A stretch of 5,727 nt of DNA from Rhodobiaceae bacterium (GTDB lineage Bacteria > Pseudomonadota > Alphaproteobacteria > RS24): contig NZFC01000037.1 of the NCBI GenBank assembly GCA_002689195.1, positions 1 to 5,727 of the forward strand, read 5' to 3'. The notes beneath the pieces were generated by a model. The model worked only from the letters and a program-made list of their open reading frames with translations, was not told the origin of the DNA and ran no database searches. Position numbers and translations under genes: made by a program. Within the stretch, counting starts at the first letter, position 1. Each line of letters starts with the position of its first letter. Positions 1-5,727 of this stretch are shown piece after piece.

Positions 1-190
1 AACCCCCCCCCAAATGTACCCGCGCGGTACCTATCACAATCACAACGGCAGTTAGCCCCCCCCGGGGGTGGCACCAGCTGGCGCTTATTAAAGGCAGGGC
101 TAGCAAAAGTAGCGGGGCGTCCATCTCGGACAGCGCGCCGAAATAAAAGAGTCAAAGCCTAGGCGTTACGCCTGAGTAAATGGTGAAGCC
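1..190. other. Edge region with no supported gene, beyond the broken end of lpoA
   Basis: No reading frame here resembles a known protein. The stretch holds a run of nine C at 3-11, a run of eight C followed by five G at 56-68, and small inverted repeats at 16-30 (GTACC/GGTAC) and 161-173 (AGGCG/CGCCT). A third, at 182-195 (GGTGA/TCACC), runs into the lpoA stop codon. In the family, the missing second lobe of the LpoA-like protein would be encoded here on the minus strand, but none of the three minus frames shows it. Either a rearrangement replaced the end of the gene, or the sequence near this edge is poorly assembled. The homopolymer runs make the second reading plausible. Confidence 0.5.
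161..173 (-). terminator. Weak terminator-like hairpin downstream of lpoA
   Basis: Read on the minus strand, AGGCG, a 3-base loop and CGCCT form a 5-bp stem about 20 bases past the lpoA stop. A T-rich stretch (CTCTTTTATTT) starts roughly ten bases further on. The stem is short and the T-run is not adjacent, so this is a poor Rho-independent terminator. It may be chance. Confidence 0.15.
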
Positions 191-1180
191 TCACCCAAGA
201 TTTTGGGGAGTGGTGTGGGGGGTGCCATGCAGCGGGTCTTCGGCTTCGAGCCGCGCCATTTCTGCGCCATGGGCGGCGCGGCGGGTTTCATATTGCGCCA
301 GCCGTTTGACCGGCTCGAACATGCCCGGGGCATCGGGCGGATACACCTCAACCTGCACCAGTTCGCCGCCATAACGCGTGATGCGCTCATCGAGCGTGCG
401 CCCCAAGCGTTCGCCATAGGCACCTTCGGGCAAAAGCGCGCCGAAGCGCGTCAGCCCCTGCCCGATGGTCTGGGCAATGGCGCGGTCAATATTGTCTTCG
501 GGTATGAAGCCCAAGAGCCAGATATTTCGGCTCGCCACTGAGCGGTCATTTGAAAACGCCAGCGCAGGCACGCGAGAGCCCGCCAGCACGGGCGCTATCG
601 CCTGCACGGAGGTTGCAAAGAGCGGGCCGATAATCAAGTCAGTGCTCGCCGCTAGCGCTGTTCGCGCGGCGGTTTGCGCGCCGACTGGCGTGCCGCTCGT
701 GTCCTGCACGCGCAGGAGAAGTTCGGGGCGGGCGACATCAAACAGCGCAAGCTGGGCGGCCTGCAGCAGCGTGTTGGCAAGCGCGCGAACATTTTCATCC
801 GCGCTGCTCATCGGCAAAAGCAAGGTGATCGTGATGGCTCCGGCGGGGCGTGGCGGCGTGTCAATTATGGGCGACCCAAGCGGCGCGGGCGGGTCGTAGG
901 CGTTAAACGTGCCGGCATAAGGGTTGGTGCCAGAACTAGGAAAACTGTTGGGAAAACTGTTCGGATAAGTATTGGAGGCGGTGTTGGTCTGCGTGCCCGC
1001 TTGGGTTGTGGTGCGCGAGGTTGCAGCCGGTTCCAGCGACACGGGCTGTTTTCTGGGCGCGGGTGGCCCGCCGCAACCGGCCAGCATCGCGCTCAAAATC
1101 GTGCCCAGTACGGCGAGCGCGAGGGCGTTGCGCGGCTTCAAAGCCGAAAAGAGTCCGGTGAAAAATGTCGCTGCGTGCAT
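191..1180 (-). CDS. LpoA-like penicillin-binding protein activator lipoprotein, C-terminally truncated
   Basis: The 329-residue product begins with a signal peptide (charged K15 and R17, hydrophobic 18-34) ending in a lipobox Leu33-Ala34-Gly35-Cys36, so it should be a lipidated envelope protein. Residues 37-113 are a low-complexity linker rich in Pro, Thr, Ser and Asn. From about 116 (ITITLLLPMSS) begins a type I periplasmic-binding-protein fold, with LIIGPLF at 182-188 and the 'LLPEGAYGERL' stretch at 249-259. LpoA in E. coli activates PBP1A from the outer membrane, and the alphaproteobacterial relatives are assigned by similarity only. As I recall the family, members run to about 390-420 residues and continue with a 'FDAVLLPEGG'-like strand and a second lobe. 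Here the protein stops after a charged helix at 293-314, so most of the second lobe is missing. The gene is divergent from rsmI, as is common in alphaproteobacteria. Function of this copy is doubtful if the truncation is real. Confidence 0.75.
   Translation of the reverse strand: MHAATFFTGLFSALKPRNALALAVLGTILSAMLAGCGGPPAPRKQPVSLEPAATSRTTTQAGTQTNTASNTYPNSFPNSFPSSGTNPYAGTFNAYDPPAPLGSPIIDTPPRPAGAITITLLLPMSSADENVRALANTLLQAAQLALFDVARPELLLRVQDTSGTPVGAQTAARTALAASTDLIIGPLFATSVQAIAPVLAGSRVPALAFSNDRSVASRNIWLLGFIPEDNIDRAIAQTIGQGLTRFGALLPEGAYGERLGRTLDERITRYGGELVQVEVYPPDAPGMFEPVKRLAQYETRRAAHGAEMARLEAEDPLHGTPHTTPQNLG
939..962. repeat. 12-bp direct repeat inside the lpoA linker
   Basis: Two near-identical 12-base units (GGAAAACTGTT plus one base) lie head to tail. 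On the minus strand they encode the repeated Asn-Ser-Phe-Pro of the linker, around residues 74-81. The unit is a multiple of three, so copy change would lengthen or shorten the linker without breaking the frame. Confidence 0.7.
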
Positions 1181-1404
1181 GGTCTTTTTCTGGCCTCTAT
1201 CCTGGTTTTCTGCCTGATTTTCTATCTGTCTTATATCTGAATGATATTTGCCAAACTATCGCTCCGCTTGGTGCAAGTAAACCATAAGTGCGGCGGTTTT
1301 ATGGCCTCAAAACGCGTGTTTCGGCGCGTGCAACTATTCGGACTTGCCATTCGGACTTGCCATTGGGACTTGCTATCGGGCGTAAACCGGCCTTTGCTTG
1401 AACC
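1181..1404. promoter_or_regulatory. Divergent lpoA/rsmI intergenic region
   Basis: This 224-base spacer must carry the promoters of both divergent genes. I find no clear -35/-10 pair for either. On the lpoA side an AT-rich stretch (about 1215-1255, with TATAAG-like bases on the minus strand) is the best area for a promoter. Neither gene has a strong Shine-Dalgarno. A 6-bp inverted repeat, CCATAA (1282-1287) and TTATGG (1299-1304), lies near the middle and could be an operator. The rsmI-proximal part holds three 13-bp tandem repeats. Confidence 0.45.
1337..1375. repeat. Three tandem 13-bp repeats upstream of rsmI
   Basis: The unit TTCGGACTTGCCA occurs exactly at 1337-1349 and 1350-1362. A third copy at 1363-1375 has two changes (TTGGGACTTGCTA). 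The array ends 29 bases before the rsmI start codon, so it would lie in the leader or overlap the promoter. It is outside any supported gene. Iterated protein-binding sites or slippage expansion are both possible. Confidence 0.85.
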
Positions 1405-2304
1405 ATGGAAAAACCACTCTCTGCTGGCGCGCCGCTCGCGCCGGGTCTTTATGTCGTCGCCACCCCGCTCGGCAATGCGCGTGATATCACCCTGCGCGCG
1501 CTCGATGTGTTGCACGGCGTCGATGCGATTTATTGCGAAGACACGCGCGTAACCGGAAAACTGGCCGCGCTTTACGCCATCAAAACCAAACGCCGCGCCT
1601 ATCACGAACACAATGCCGCCGCCATGCGCCCGAAAATTCTCGCAGAACTGGCCGCTGGCAAAAGGCTGGCACTGGTCAGTGACGCTGGCACGCCACTGAT
1701 TTCCGACCCCGGCCAGCCGCTCATCCGCGCCGCGCGCGCGGGCGGTCACGCCGTTTTTGCCGTGCCGGGCGCATCCGCCCCGATTGCCGCGTTGAGCGTT
1801 TCGGGTCTGGCGACCGACCGCTTCACATTTGTCGGGTTTTTGCCGACCAAATCCGGAAAGCGGCGTCAGGCATTGGCAGATATTGCCGACCAAGATGGCA
1901 CATTGGTTTTGTTCGAAGCCCCGCGCCGACTGCCCGCGCTTTTGGCTGACATCACCGACCAGCTGGGTGATCGCGAGGTTTCAATCGCGCGCGAACTGAC
2001 CAAGAAATTTGAAACCGTCATCACCGCCCAAGCCAGCGCGCTCGCACAAGGCCTAGACGATGACATGCTGCGCGGCGAGTGCGTGGTGCTTATCGCCCCG
2101 CGTGCGGCCCCCGCGCCGCCCGATGCCGATGCGCTGGATGCTTTGCTGGTGCCAGCGCTAGAGGCGTTTTCGCTGCGCGATGCCGTCAGCGAGGTGACAC
2201 GCGCCAGTGGCGTTTCGCGGCGTACCGTCTATGATCGTGCGCTCATGCTCAATAAAAATAAGAAGCCCCCGCATGAAAAACCCGAAAAACAAGCAAAAAC
2301 CTGA
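1405..2304 (+). CDS. rsmI: 16S rRNA (cytidine(1402)-2'-O)-methyltransferase RsmI
   Basis: RsmI uses S-adenosylmethionine to methylate the 2'-O of C1402 in the 16S rRNA P-site region, in the cytoplasm. The 299-residue product shows the tetrapyrrole-methylase-type motifs in order: ATPLGNARDIT (19-29), EDTR (45-48), HEHN (67-70), VSDAGTPLISDPG (91-103), VPGASA (120-125), FVGFLP (142-147), FEAPRR (170-175) and RELTKKFE (196-203). Residues 251-285 look like the helix-turn-helix-type tail of the family (SLRDAVSEV, SGVSRRTVYDRAL). The last 15 or so residues are Lys/Pro rich and are encoded where yraN overlaps. E. coli RsmI is 286 residues, so the length fits. ATG at 1405 is chosen because an in-frame TGA lies at 1399-1401. 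No strong Shine-Dalgarno is visible. It is probably the first gene of an rsmI-yraN(-gshB) operon. Confidence 0.96.
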   Translation: MEKPLSAGAPLAPGLYVVATPLGNARDITLRALDVLHGVDAIYCEDTRVTGKLAALYAIKTKRRAYHEHNAAAMRPKILAELAAGKRLALVSDAGTPLISDPGQPLIRAARAGGHAVFAVPGASAPIAALSVSGLATDRFTFVGFLPTKSGKRRQALADIADQDGTLVLFEAPRRLPALLADITDQLGDREVSIARELTKKFETVITAQASALAQGLDDDMLRGECVVLIAPRAAPAPPDADALDALLVPALEAFSLRDAVSEVTRASGVSRRTVYDRALMLNKNKKPPHEKPEKQAKT

Positions 2305-2686
2305 CACGCAGAATACGTCTAAGCAAAATAAGGTGCGTCGCCAACAGGCTTTCAAACAGGGCCGCCGCGCTGAAGCCTATGCGCGCTGGGTGCTGTGCGC
2401 CAAGGGCTATCGCCTGCTGGTGAGAAATTTTCGCCATCCGCTGGGCGAGGTTGACCTTATTTTGCGGCGCGGGCGTCTGCTGGTCTTTGTCGAGGTCAAA
2501 TTTCGCGCCGACAGCGACGCCAGCGCATATGCCGTGTCGCCCGCCCAGTGGCGGCGCATTTCGGCAGGCGCGCGCGGATTTGTTGCGCGCCACCCTTATT
2601 ATGCAGACCATGTTTGGCGGTTTGACCTGTTTGTGGTCGCCGCCATGGGGCGCTTCCAGCACAAGAAAAATTTCTGGCGCCCTTGA
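2273..2686 (+). CDS. yraN: YraN family (UPF0102) endonuclease-fold protein
   Basis: The 137-residue product matches the UPF0102/YraN family. It has GRRAEAYA at 30-37, then GEVDLI with Glu59 and Asp61, then VFVEVK with Glu74 and Lys76. It ends with WRFDLFVV (115-122) and the typical His...Trp-Arg-Pro tail. The Glu/Asp...Glu-x-Lys arrangement is that of PD-(D/E)XK nucleases. The cellular role of the family is not firmly known, though it is often proposed to act in DNA or RNA processing. The start at 2273 overlaps the end of rsmI by 32 bases, which suggests translational coupling. A start further upstream at 2207 would add 22 residues that have no counterpart in the family. The N-terminal 25 residues are Lys/Gln rich and probably disordered. 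E. coli YraN is about 131 residues, close to this. Confidence 0.9.
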   Translation: MKNPKNKQKPDTQNTSKQNKVRRQQAFKQGRRAEAYARWVLCAKGYRLLVRNFRHPLGEVDLILRRGRLLVFVEVKFRADSDASAYAVSPAQWRRISAGARGFVARHPYYADHVWRFDLFVVAAMGRFQHKKNFWRP

Positions 2687-2744
2687 GCCGACACGCAATT
2701 TCGGGGAAAGTGTCGAGCGCGGCTCACACGCGAGGCCGTAATCG

Positions 2745-2751
2745 AAAGGGA
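2745..2751 (+). promoter_or_regulatory. Shine-Dalgarno of gshB
   Basis: AAAGGGA lies five bases before the ATG at 2757, the clearest ribosome-binding site in the window. It supports that start over internal ones. The 70-base yraN-gshB gap also has a 6-bp inverted repeat (CGACAC 2689-2694, GTGTCG 2710-2715), but no T-run follows, so it is not a terminator. Confidence 0.7.
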
Positions 2752-2756
2752 CGCTC

Positions 2757-3701
2757 ATGGCATTACGAGTTGGTCTGCAAATGGACCCGATTGCCGATAT
2801 TGATATTGCCGGTGACACAAGTTTTGCGCTGGCCCTGGAGGCGCAGGCGCGCGGGCACGAGCTTTTTTACTACGAACCCGACCGGCTTGCCATGCGCGAT
2901 GGCACGGTGAGTGCCGCCATTCAGCCGTTAAAAGTGGCCGATAAAATTGGCGCGCATTATGAATTGGGCGCGCCGATACTTACCGATTTGCGCGACCTTG
3001 ATGTGATTTTAATGCGGCAGGACCCGCCCTTTGACATGCATTATATCTCGGCCACGCACATGCTGGAGCGGGTGCACCCCGAAACGCTTGTGGTCAATGA
3101 CCCGGCCGCTGTTCGCAATGCGCCGGAAAAAATATTTCCCGTGCGCTTTGCGGGCCTTTTGCCCGACACGTTGATCACGCGCGACCTTGAGGCGCTGAAG
3201 GCGTTTCGCGCCGAGTTTGGTGACATAATTTTAAAACCGGTTTTCGGCAATGGCGGCGCGGGTATTTTCCGCATCCGGCCGGAGGATGAAAATTTCGGCG
3301 CGTTGATTGAGATGTTTTTGCAATCTGACCGCGAGCCCATTATCGCCCAGCGTTACCTGCCCGAAATCCGCGCCGGTGACAAACGCGTGATCCTCGTCGA
3401 AGGCGAGGCGGTGGGGGCGTTGAACCGTGTGCCCGCCGCTGGCGACGCGCGCGCCAATGTGCATGTGGGCGGCACGCCGGAGGCCGCCGGAATGACCGAC
3501 CGCGATCTTGAAATCGTCGCTGAGATTGGGCCCACCTTGCGCGATATGGGCATTGTGTTCGCTGGTATTGATATTATCGGCACGCATCTGACGGAAATAA
3601 ATGTCACCTCGCCGACCTGCATTCGCGAGGTCAAAGGCTTTGGCGGCCCTGACATTGGCGTCATGATCTGGGATGCGATCGAAGCGCGCCGCGCGCGCTA
3701 G
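2757..3701 (+). CDS. gshB: Glutathione synthetase
   Basis: GshB joins gamma-glutamylcysteine and glycine with ATP to make glutathione in the cytoplasm, the second step of the pathway. The 314-residue product nearly equals the E. coli length (316). Residues 1-120 form the N-terminal domain with MRQDPPFD at 86-93. The ATP-grasp part has Lys125, [14 protein letters not shown] from Lys160, GDKR at 207-210, the flexible substrate loop around 226-242 with Arg232, Asp272, and the metal-binding [13 protein letters not shown] at 279-291 (Glu280, Asn282). Arg232 aligns with the catalytic loop Arg233 of the E. coli enzyme. The loop position matching E. coli Arg241 is Thr240 here. The gene follows yraN on the same strand and may share its transcript. 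Its stop codon overlaps that of the convergent small gene. gshA is not in the window. Confidence 0.97.
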   Translation: MALRVGLQMDPIADIDIAGDTSFALALEAQARGHELFYYEPDRLAMRDGTVSAAIQPLKVADKIGAHYELGAPILTDLRDLDVILMRQDPPFDMHYISATHMLERVHPETLVVNDPAAVRNAPEKIFPVRFAGLLPDTLITRDLEALKAFRAEFGDIILKPVFGNGGAGIFRIRPEDENFGALIEMFLQSDREPIIAQRYLPEIRAGDKRVILVEGEAVGALNRVPAAGDARANVHVGGTPEAAGMTDRDLEIVAEIGPTLRDMGIVFAGIDIIGTHLTEINVTSPTCIREVKGFGGPDIGVMIWDAIEARRAR

Positions 3702-3961
3702 ATTTTCTGCTTCAGATAATTTTCCTGACGCGCCAGCGTGTCAACCGAGATGGTGCGCGTGATGCCGCTGTCATTATTGATGATGCGGGCGTGCGGTAAA
3801 TTATTAAACTGGGTAATTTCCGTGACCTGCCAGGTCGATACAAAGGCCTCAGCAGAGGCTTTCTCGGCAATGCCGAGCGCCCGGAAAATCCGCTTCTTGC
3901 CCGCCAACGGTTCGACAAAATAATCGCCGACCTCAACACTCACTTCTTTTTTGCTAAACAT
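3698..3961 (-). CDS. Small conserved-looking hypothetical protein
   Basis: I do not recognise this 87-residue protein. It starts [18 protein letters not shown] and has no signal peptide, membrane segment or cysteine. Alternating hydrophobic stretches ([34 protein letters not shown]) suggest a small beta-rich, SH3-like fold, ending in a short charged tail ([10 protein letters not shown]). The start at 3961 is preferred because AGGGG sits seven bases upstream on the minus strand. A GTG at 3982 would add seven residues but would swallow that site. The gene points toward gshB and its TAG stop overlaps the gshB stop. It is divergent from comM. Low-complexity content is absent and the reading frame has an ordinary amino-acid mix, so I think it is real. 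No function is proposed. Confidence 0.7.
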   Translation of the reverse strand: MFSKKEVSVEVGDYFVEPLAGKKRIFRALGIAEKASAEAFVSTWQVTEITQFNNLPHARIINNDSGITRTISVDTLARQENYLKQKI

Positions 3962-4077
3962 ATATAGGCCCCTACGCAACACAATTTACTGTATGTGGGA
4001 AAATCATGTTACGAAAGTATGGATAAATGTACAAGTTGCTCGCATAACCAACAAAAATAAAAAGAATGGATTGCGGC
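3962..4077. promoter_or_regulatory. AT-rich divergent promoter region between the small gene and comM
   Basis: The roughly 115 bases between the two divergent starts are far richer in A and T than the flanking genes, as expected for two back-to-back promoters. TTTACT near 3986 and AT-rich bases such as GTATGGATAAATG near 4017 are possible elements, but I cannot assign a -35/-10 pair with confidence. The comM start has only a weak GGAT six bases upstream. Confidence 0.4.
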
Positions 4078-5583
4078 ATGGTTGCACACATCAAGACGGT
4101 GGCGTTTTTGGGCGTCGACGCGGTTTCGGTGGACGTTCAGGTGCATTTGGCACCGGGCCATAACGCCTTCACCGTGGTCGGCTTGCCCGATAAATCTGTG
4201 GCCGAAAGCCGCGAACGCGTGCGCGCGGCGCTGTCGGCCATGGGGCTGGCACTGCCGTATGAACGCATCACCATTAATCTTTCACCCGCCGACCTGCCCA
4301 AGGAAGGTAGCCATTACGACCTACCCATTGCGCTGGGTCTTTTGGTGGCGATGGGCGGGCTGACCCACGAACAGGTGGAACCCTTTGTTGTGATGGGCGA
4401 ATTGGCTCTTGACGGGGCCTGCACGCCGGTACCCGGTGCCTTGCCAGCGGCGATGGCGGCGCTCGAAAATAAATGCGGTCTGATTTGTCCGGCCGCGTGC
4501 GGGCCAGAAGCGGCGTGGTCGGGGCTCGCCCATCCCGACCAGCCAGGCATTATCGCTGGCAGTTCATTGCTGCAAATCGTCAATCATTTGCGCGGCACGC
4601 ATCTTATCAGCCCGCCCGAAGTGGCCCTTGAGCAGCCAACGGCAGACGCGCTGGATATGGCCGATATTCGCGGTCAGGGCGAAACCCGCATGGCGCTGGA
4701 GGTTGCCGCGGCGGGTGGGCATAATCTGTTAATGAACGGGCCACCCGGTGCCGGTAAATCCATGCTGGCTTCGCGCCTGCCCGGTATTTTGCCGAGCCTG
4801 ACCCCGCGGGAGCGTCTTGAGATTAGTCTGATCGAAAGCTTGGGTGCCCAGCGCGGTGGGGTGCGGCTGGCGCATCAGCGCCCGTTTCGCGCGCCGCATC
4901 ATTCGGCAAGCATGGCCGCGCTGGTTGGTGGTGGGCGTCACGCCCGCCCGGGCGAGATTTCGCTGGCGCATAATGGTGTGCTGTTTTTGGATGAATTGCC
5001 GGAATTTCCCCGTCAAGCGCTCGACGCGCTGCGCCAGCCTATTGAGACCGGCGCGGTGTCGCTGGCGCGCGCCGAGGTGCATATCAGCTATCAGGCGCGC
5101 TTCCAGCTGGTTGCGGCCATGAACCCGTGCCGCTGCGGGTATGCCGAAGACCCGGATCTGGCGTGTCATCGTTTGCCGATTTGTCGGCAGGAATATATCG
5201 GGCGTCTGTCCGGGCCCTTGCTCGACAGGTTTGATGTGCGCGTTAATGTACCGCCCGTGCCGTTATCGGAAATGATGGGTAGCGAAAAGGGCGAAGCCAG
5301 CCCCGCGATTGCCGCGCGGGTGAGCGAAGCGCGCGCGGCACAAATGGGGCGGCAAAACTGCCTGAACGCGCATCTGGACGGCGAAGCGCTTTATAAGTTT
5401 GCCGCGCCGGATTCTGCCGGACAAAACCTGCTCGACCGCATCGCCGATACCAAAAAACTGAGTGCACGGGGGTTTAACCGTATTTTGCGGGTGGCCCGCA
5501 CGTTGGCCGATCTCGACCATCGCGACACGCCGAGCGCGGAAAATATTGCCCCCGCCATTCGCTGGCGCGATATCACATTTTAA
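4078..5583 (+). CDS. comM: YifB/ComM family AAA+ ATPase (Mg-chelatase-like helicase)
   Basis: ComM is a hexameric AAA+ helicase. In Vibrio and Acinetobacter it promotes branch migration of incoming single-stranded DNA during natural transformation. The family is also called YifB and is widespread in bacteria not known to be competent. Numbered from 4078, the 501-residue product has an N-terminal ChlI-like domain (about 1-165) with the family opening 'KTVAFLGVDA' and VVGLPDKSVAESRERVRAA. Walker A GPPGAGKS is at 221-228, a RPFRAPHHSAS motif follows, and Walker B VLFLDE is at 301-306. A four-cysteine cluster (Cys351, Cys353, Cys363, Cys369) may bind zinc, and SGPLLDRFD follows it. The C-terminal helical domain contains LSARGFNRILRVARTLADL. 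Length matches the family (about 500). ATG at 4078 is chosen over 4066 because family members start Met-Val-Ala. No com-regulon genes are visible nearby. Confidence 0.95.
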   Translation: MVAHIKTVAFLGVDAVSVDVQVHLAPGHNAFTVVGLPDKSVAESRERVRAALSAMGLALPYERITINLSPADLPKEGSHYDLPIALGLLVAMGGLTHEQVEPFVVMGELALDGACTPVPGALPAAMAALENKCGLICPAACGPEAAWSGLAHPDQPGIIAGSSLLQIVNHLRGTHLISPPEVALEQPTADALDMADIRGQGETRMALEVAAAGGHNLLMNGPPGAGKSMLASRLPGILPSLTPRERLEISLIESLGAQRGGVRLAHQRPFRAPHHSASMAALVGGGRHARPGEISLAHNGVLFLDELPEFPRQALDALRQPIETGAVSLARAEVHISYQARFQLVAAMNPCRCGYAEDPDLACHRLPICRQEYIGRLSGPLLDRFDVRVNVPPVPLSEMMGSEKGEASPAIAARVSEARAAQMGRQNCLNAHLDGEALYKFAAPDSAGQNLLDRIADTKKLSARGFNRILRVARTLADLDHRDTPSAENIAPAIRWRDITF

Positions 5584-5669
5584 CATGCTGGTGTGCTTCT
5601 TCACAATTGTGTTATACACCCGTAACAAAATTGAAAAGCGAACAGCTGCATAAAGCAGCTGGTGACATC
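5584..5669 (+). promoter_or_regulatory. Leader of the downstream gene with possible promoter and palindrome
   Basis: This 86-base gap separates comM from the next gene. TTCACA at 5600-5605 and TAACAA at 5623-5628 are 17 bases apart and could be a weak sigma-70-type promoter. A perfect 10-bp palindrome CACAATTGTG (5602-5611) overlaps the -35 candidate. No T-run terminator for comM is visible, so read-through is possible. Confidence 0.35.
5643..5661 (+). repeat. Perfect 7-bp inverted repeat touching the Shine-Dalgarno of the next gene
   Basis: CAGCTGC (5643-5649), a 5-base loop ATAAA and GCAGCTG (5655-5661) form a perfect hairpin. Its last G is also the first base of GGTGA (5661-5665), the likely ribosome-binding site four bases before the ATG at 5670. 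No T-run follows, so it is not a standard terminator. It could be an operator or a leader hairpin. Confidence 0.7.
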
Positions 5670-5727
5670 ATGACAGATCAGATTTTTTCGCCCGACCCGC
5701 AAATTCCCGGCTGGTTTTTTGACACCA
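5670..5727 (+). CDS. Start of an unidentified plus-strand gene, cut by the window edge
   Basis: Nineteen codons are visible, beginning Met-Thr-Asp-Gln-Ile-Phe and running open to the end of the window, with PDPQIPGWFFDT at the end. GGTGA four bases before the ATG supports the start. There is no signal peptide in what is visible, and the fragment is too short for me to name a family. The gene lies downstream of comM on the same strand and may be co-transcribed or use its own promoter in the gap. Confidence 0.6.
   Translation, partial: MTDQIFSPDPQIPGWFFDT

Overview
The window looks like a GC-rich alphaproteobacterial chromosome segment. It carries housekeeping genes in an order I recall from alphaproteobacteria: an LpoA-like penicillin-binding protein activator divergent from rsmI-yraN-gshB, followed by comM. 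Codon use is rich in GCG, CGC, GGC and GCC throughout. The assignment rests on gene order and on the style of the GshB and ComM sequences, and I cannot place it more finely. A marine group such as SAR116 would be a guess.

Layout. Positions 1-190 hold no gene I can support. They contain long C runs and several small dyads. Positions 191-1180 on the minus strand encode a lipoprotein that matches the first part of the LpoA-like activator family but stops about 100 residues early. The 224-base divergent spacer contains a clean 3 x 13 bp tandem repeat. Plus-strand rsmI (1405-2304) overlaps yraN (2273-2686) by 32 bases, and gshB (2757-3701) follows after 70 bases. A small unrecognised minus-strand gene (3698-3961) converges on gshB, and their two TAG stops share one CTAG. 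A short AT-rich divergent spacer precedes comM (4078-5583). The window ends in the first 19 codons of another plus-strand gene starting at 5670, preceded by a perfect 7-bp inverted repeat that touches its Shine-Dalgarno site.

Together the genes cover peptidoglycan synthesis control (LpoA-like), 16S rRNA 2'-O-methylation (RsmI), a YraN nuclease-fold protein of unknown role, the last step of glutathione synthesis (GshB), and a ComM helicase tied to natural transformation. I see no CRISPR array, tRNA, rRNA, transposase or phage gene, and no convincing new defence or mobile system. The points most worth checking are the truncated lpoA with its odd flank, the 13-bp repeats, the dyad before the last gene, and a changed loop residue in GshB.
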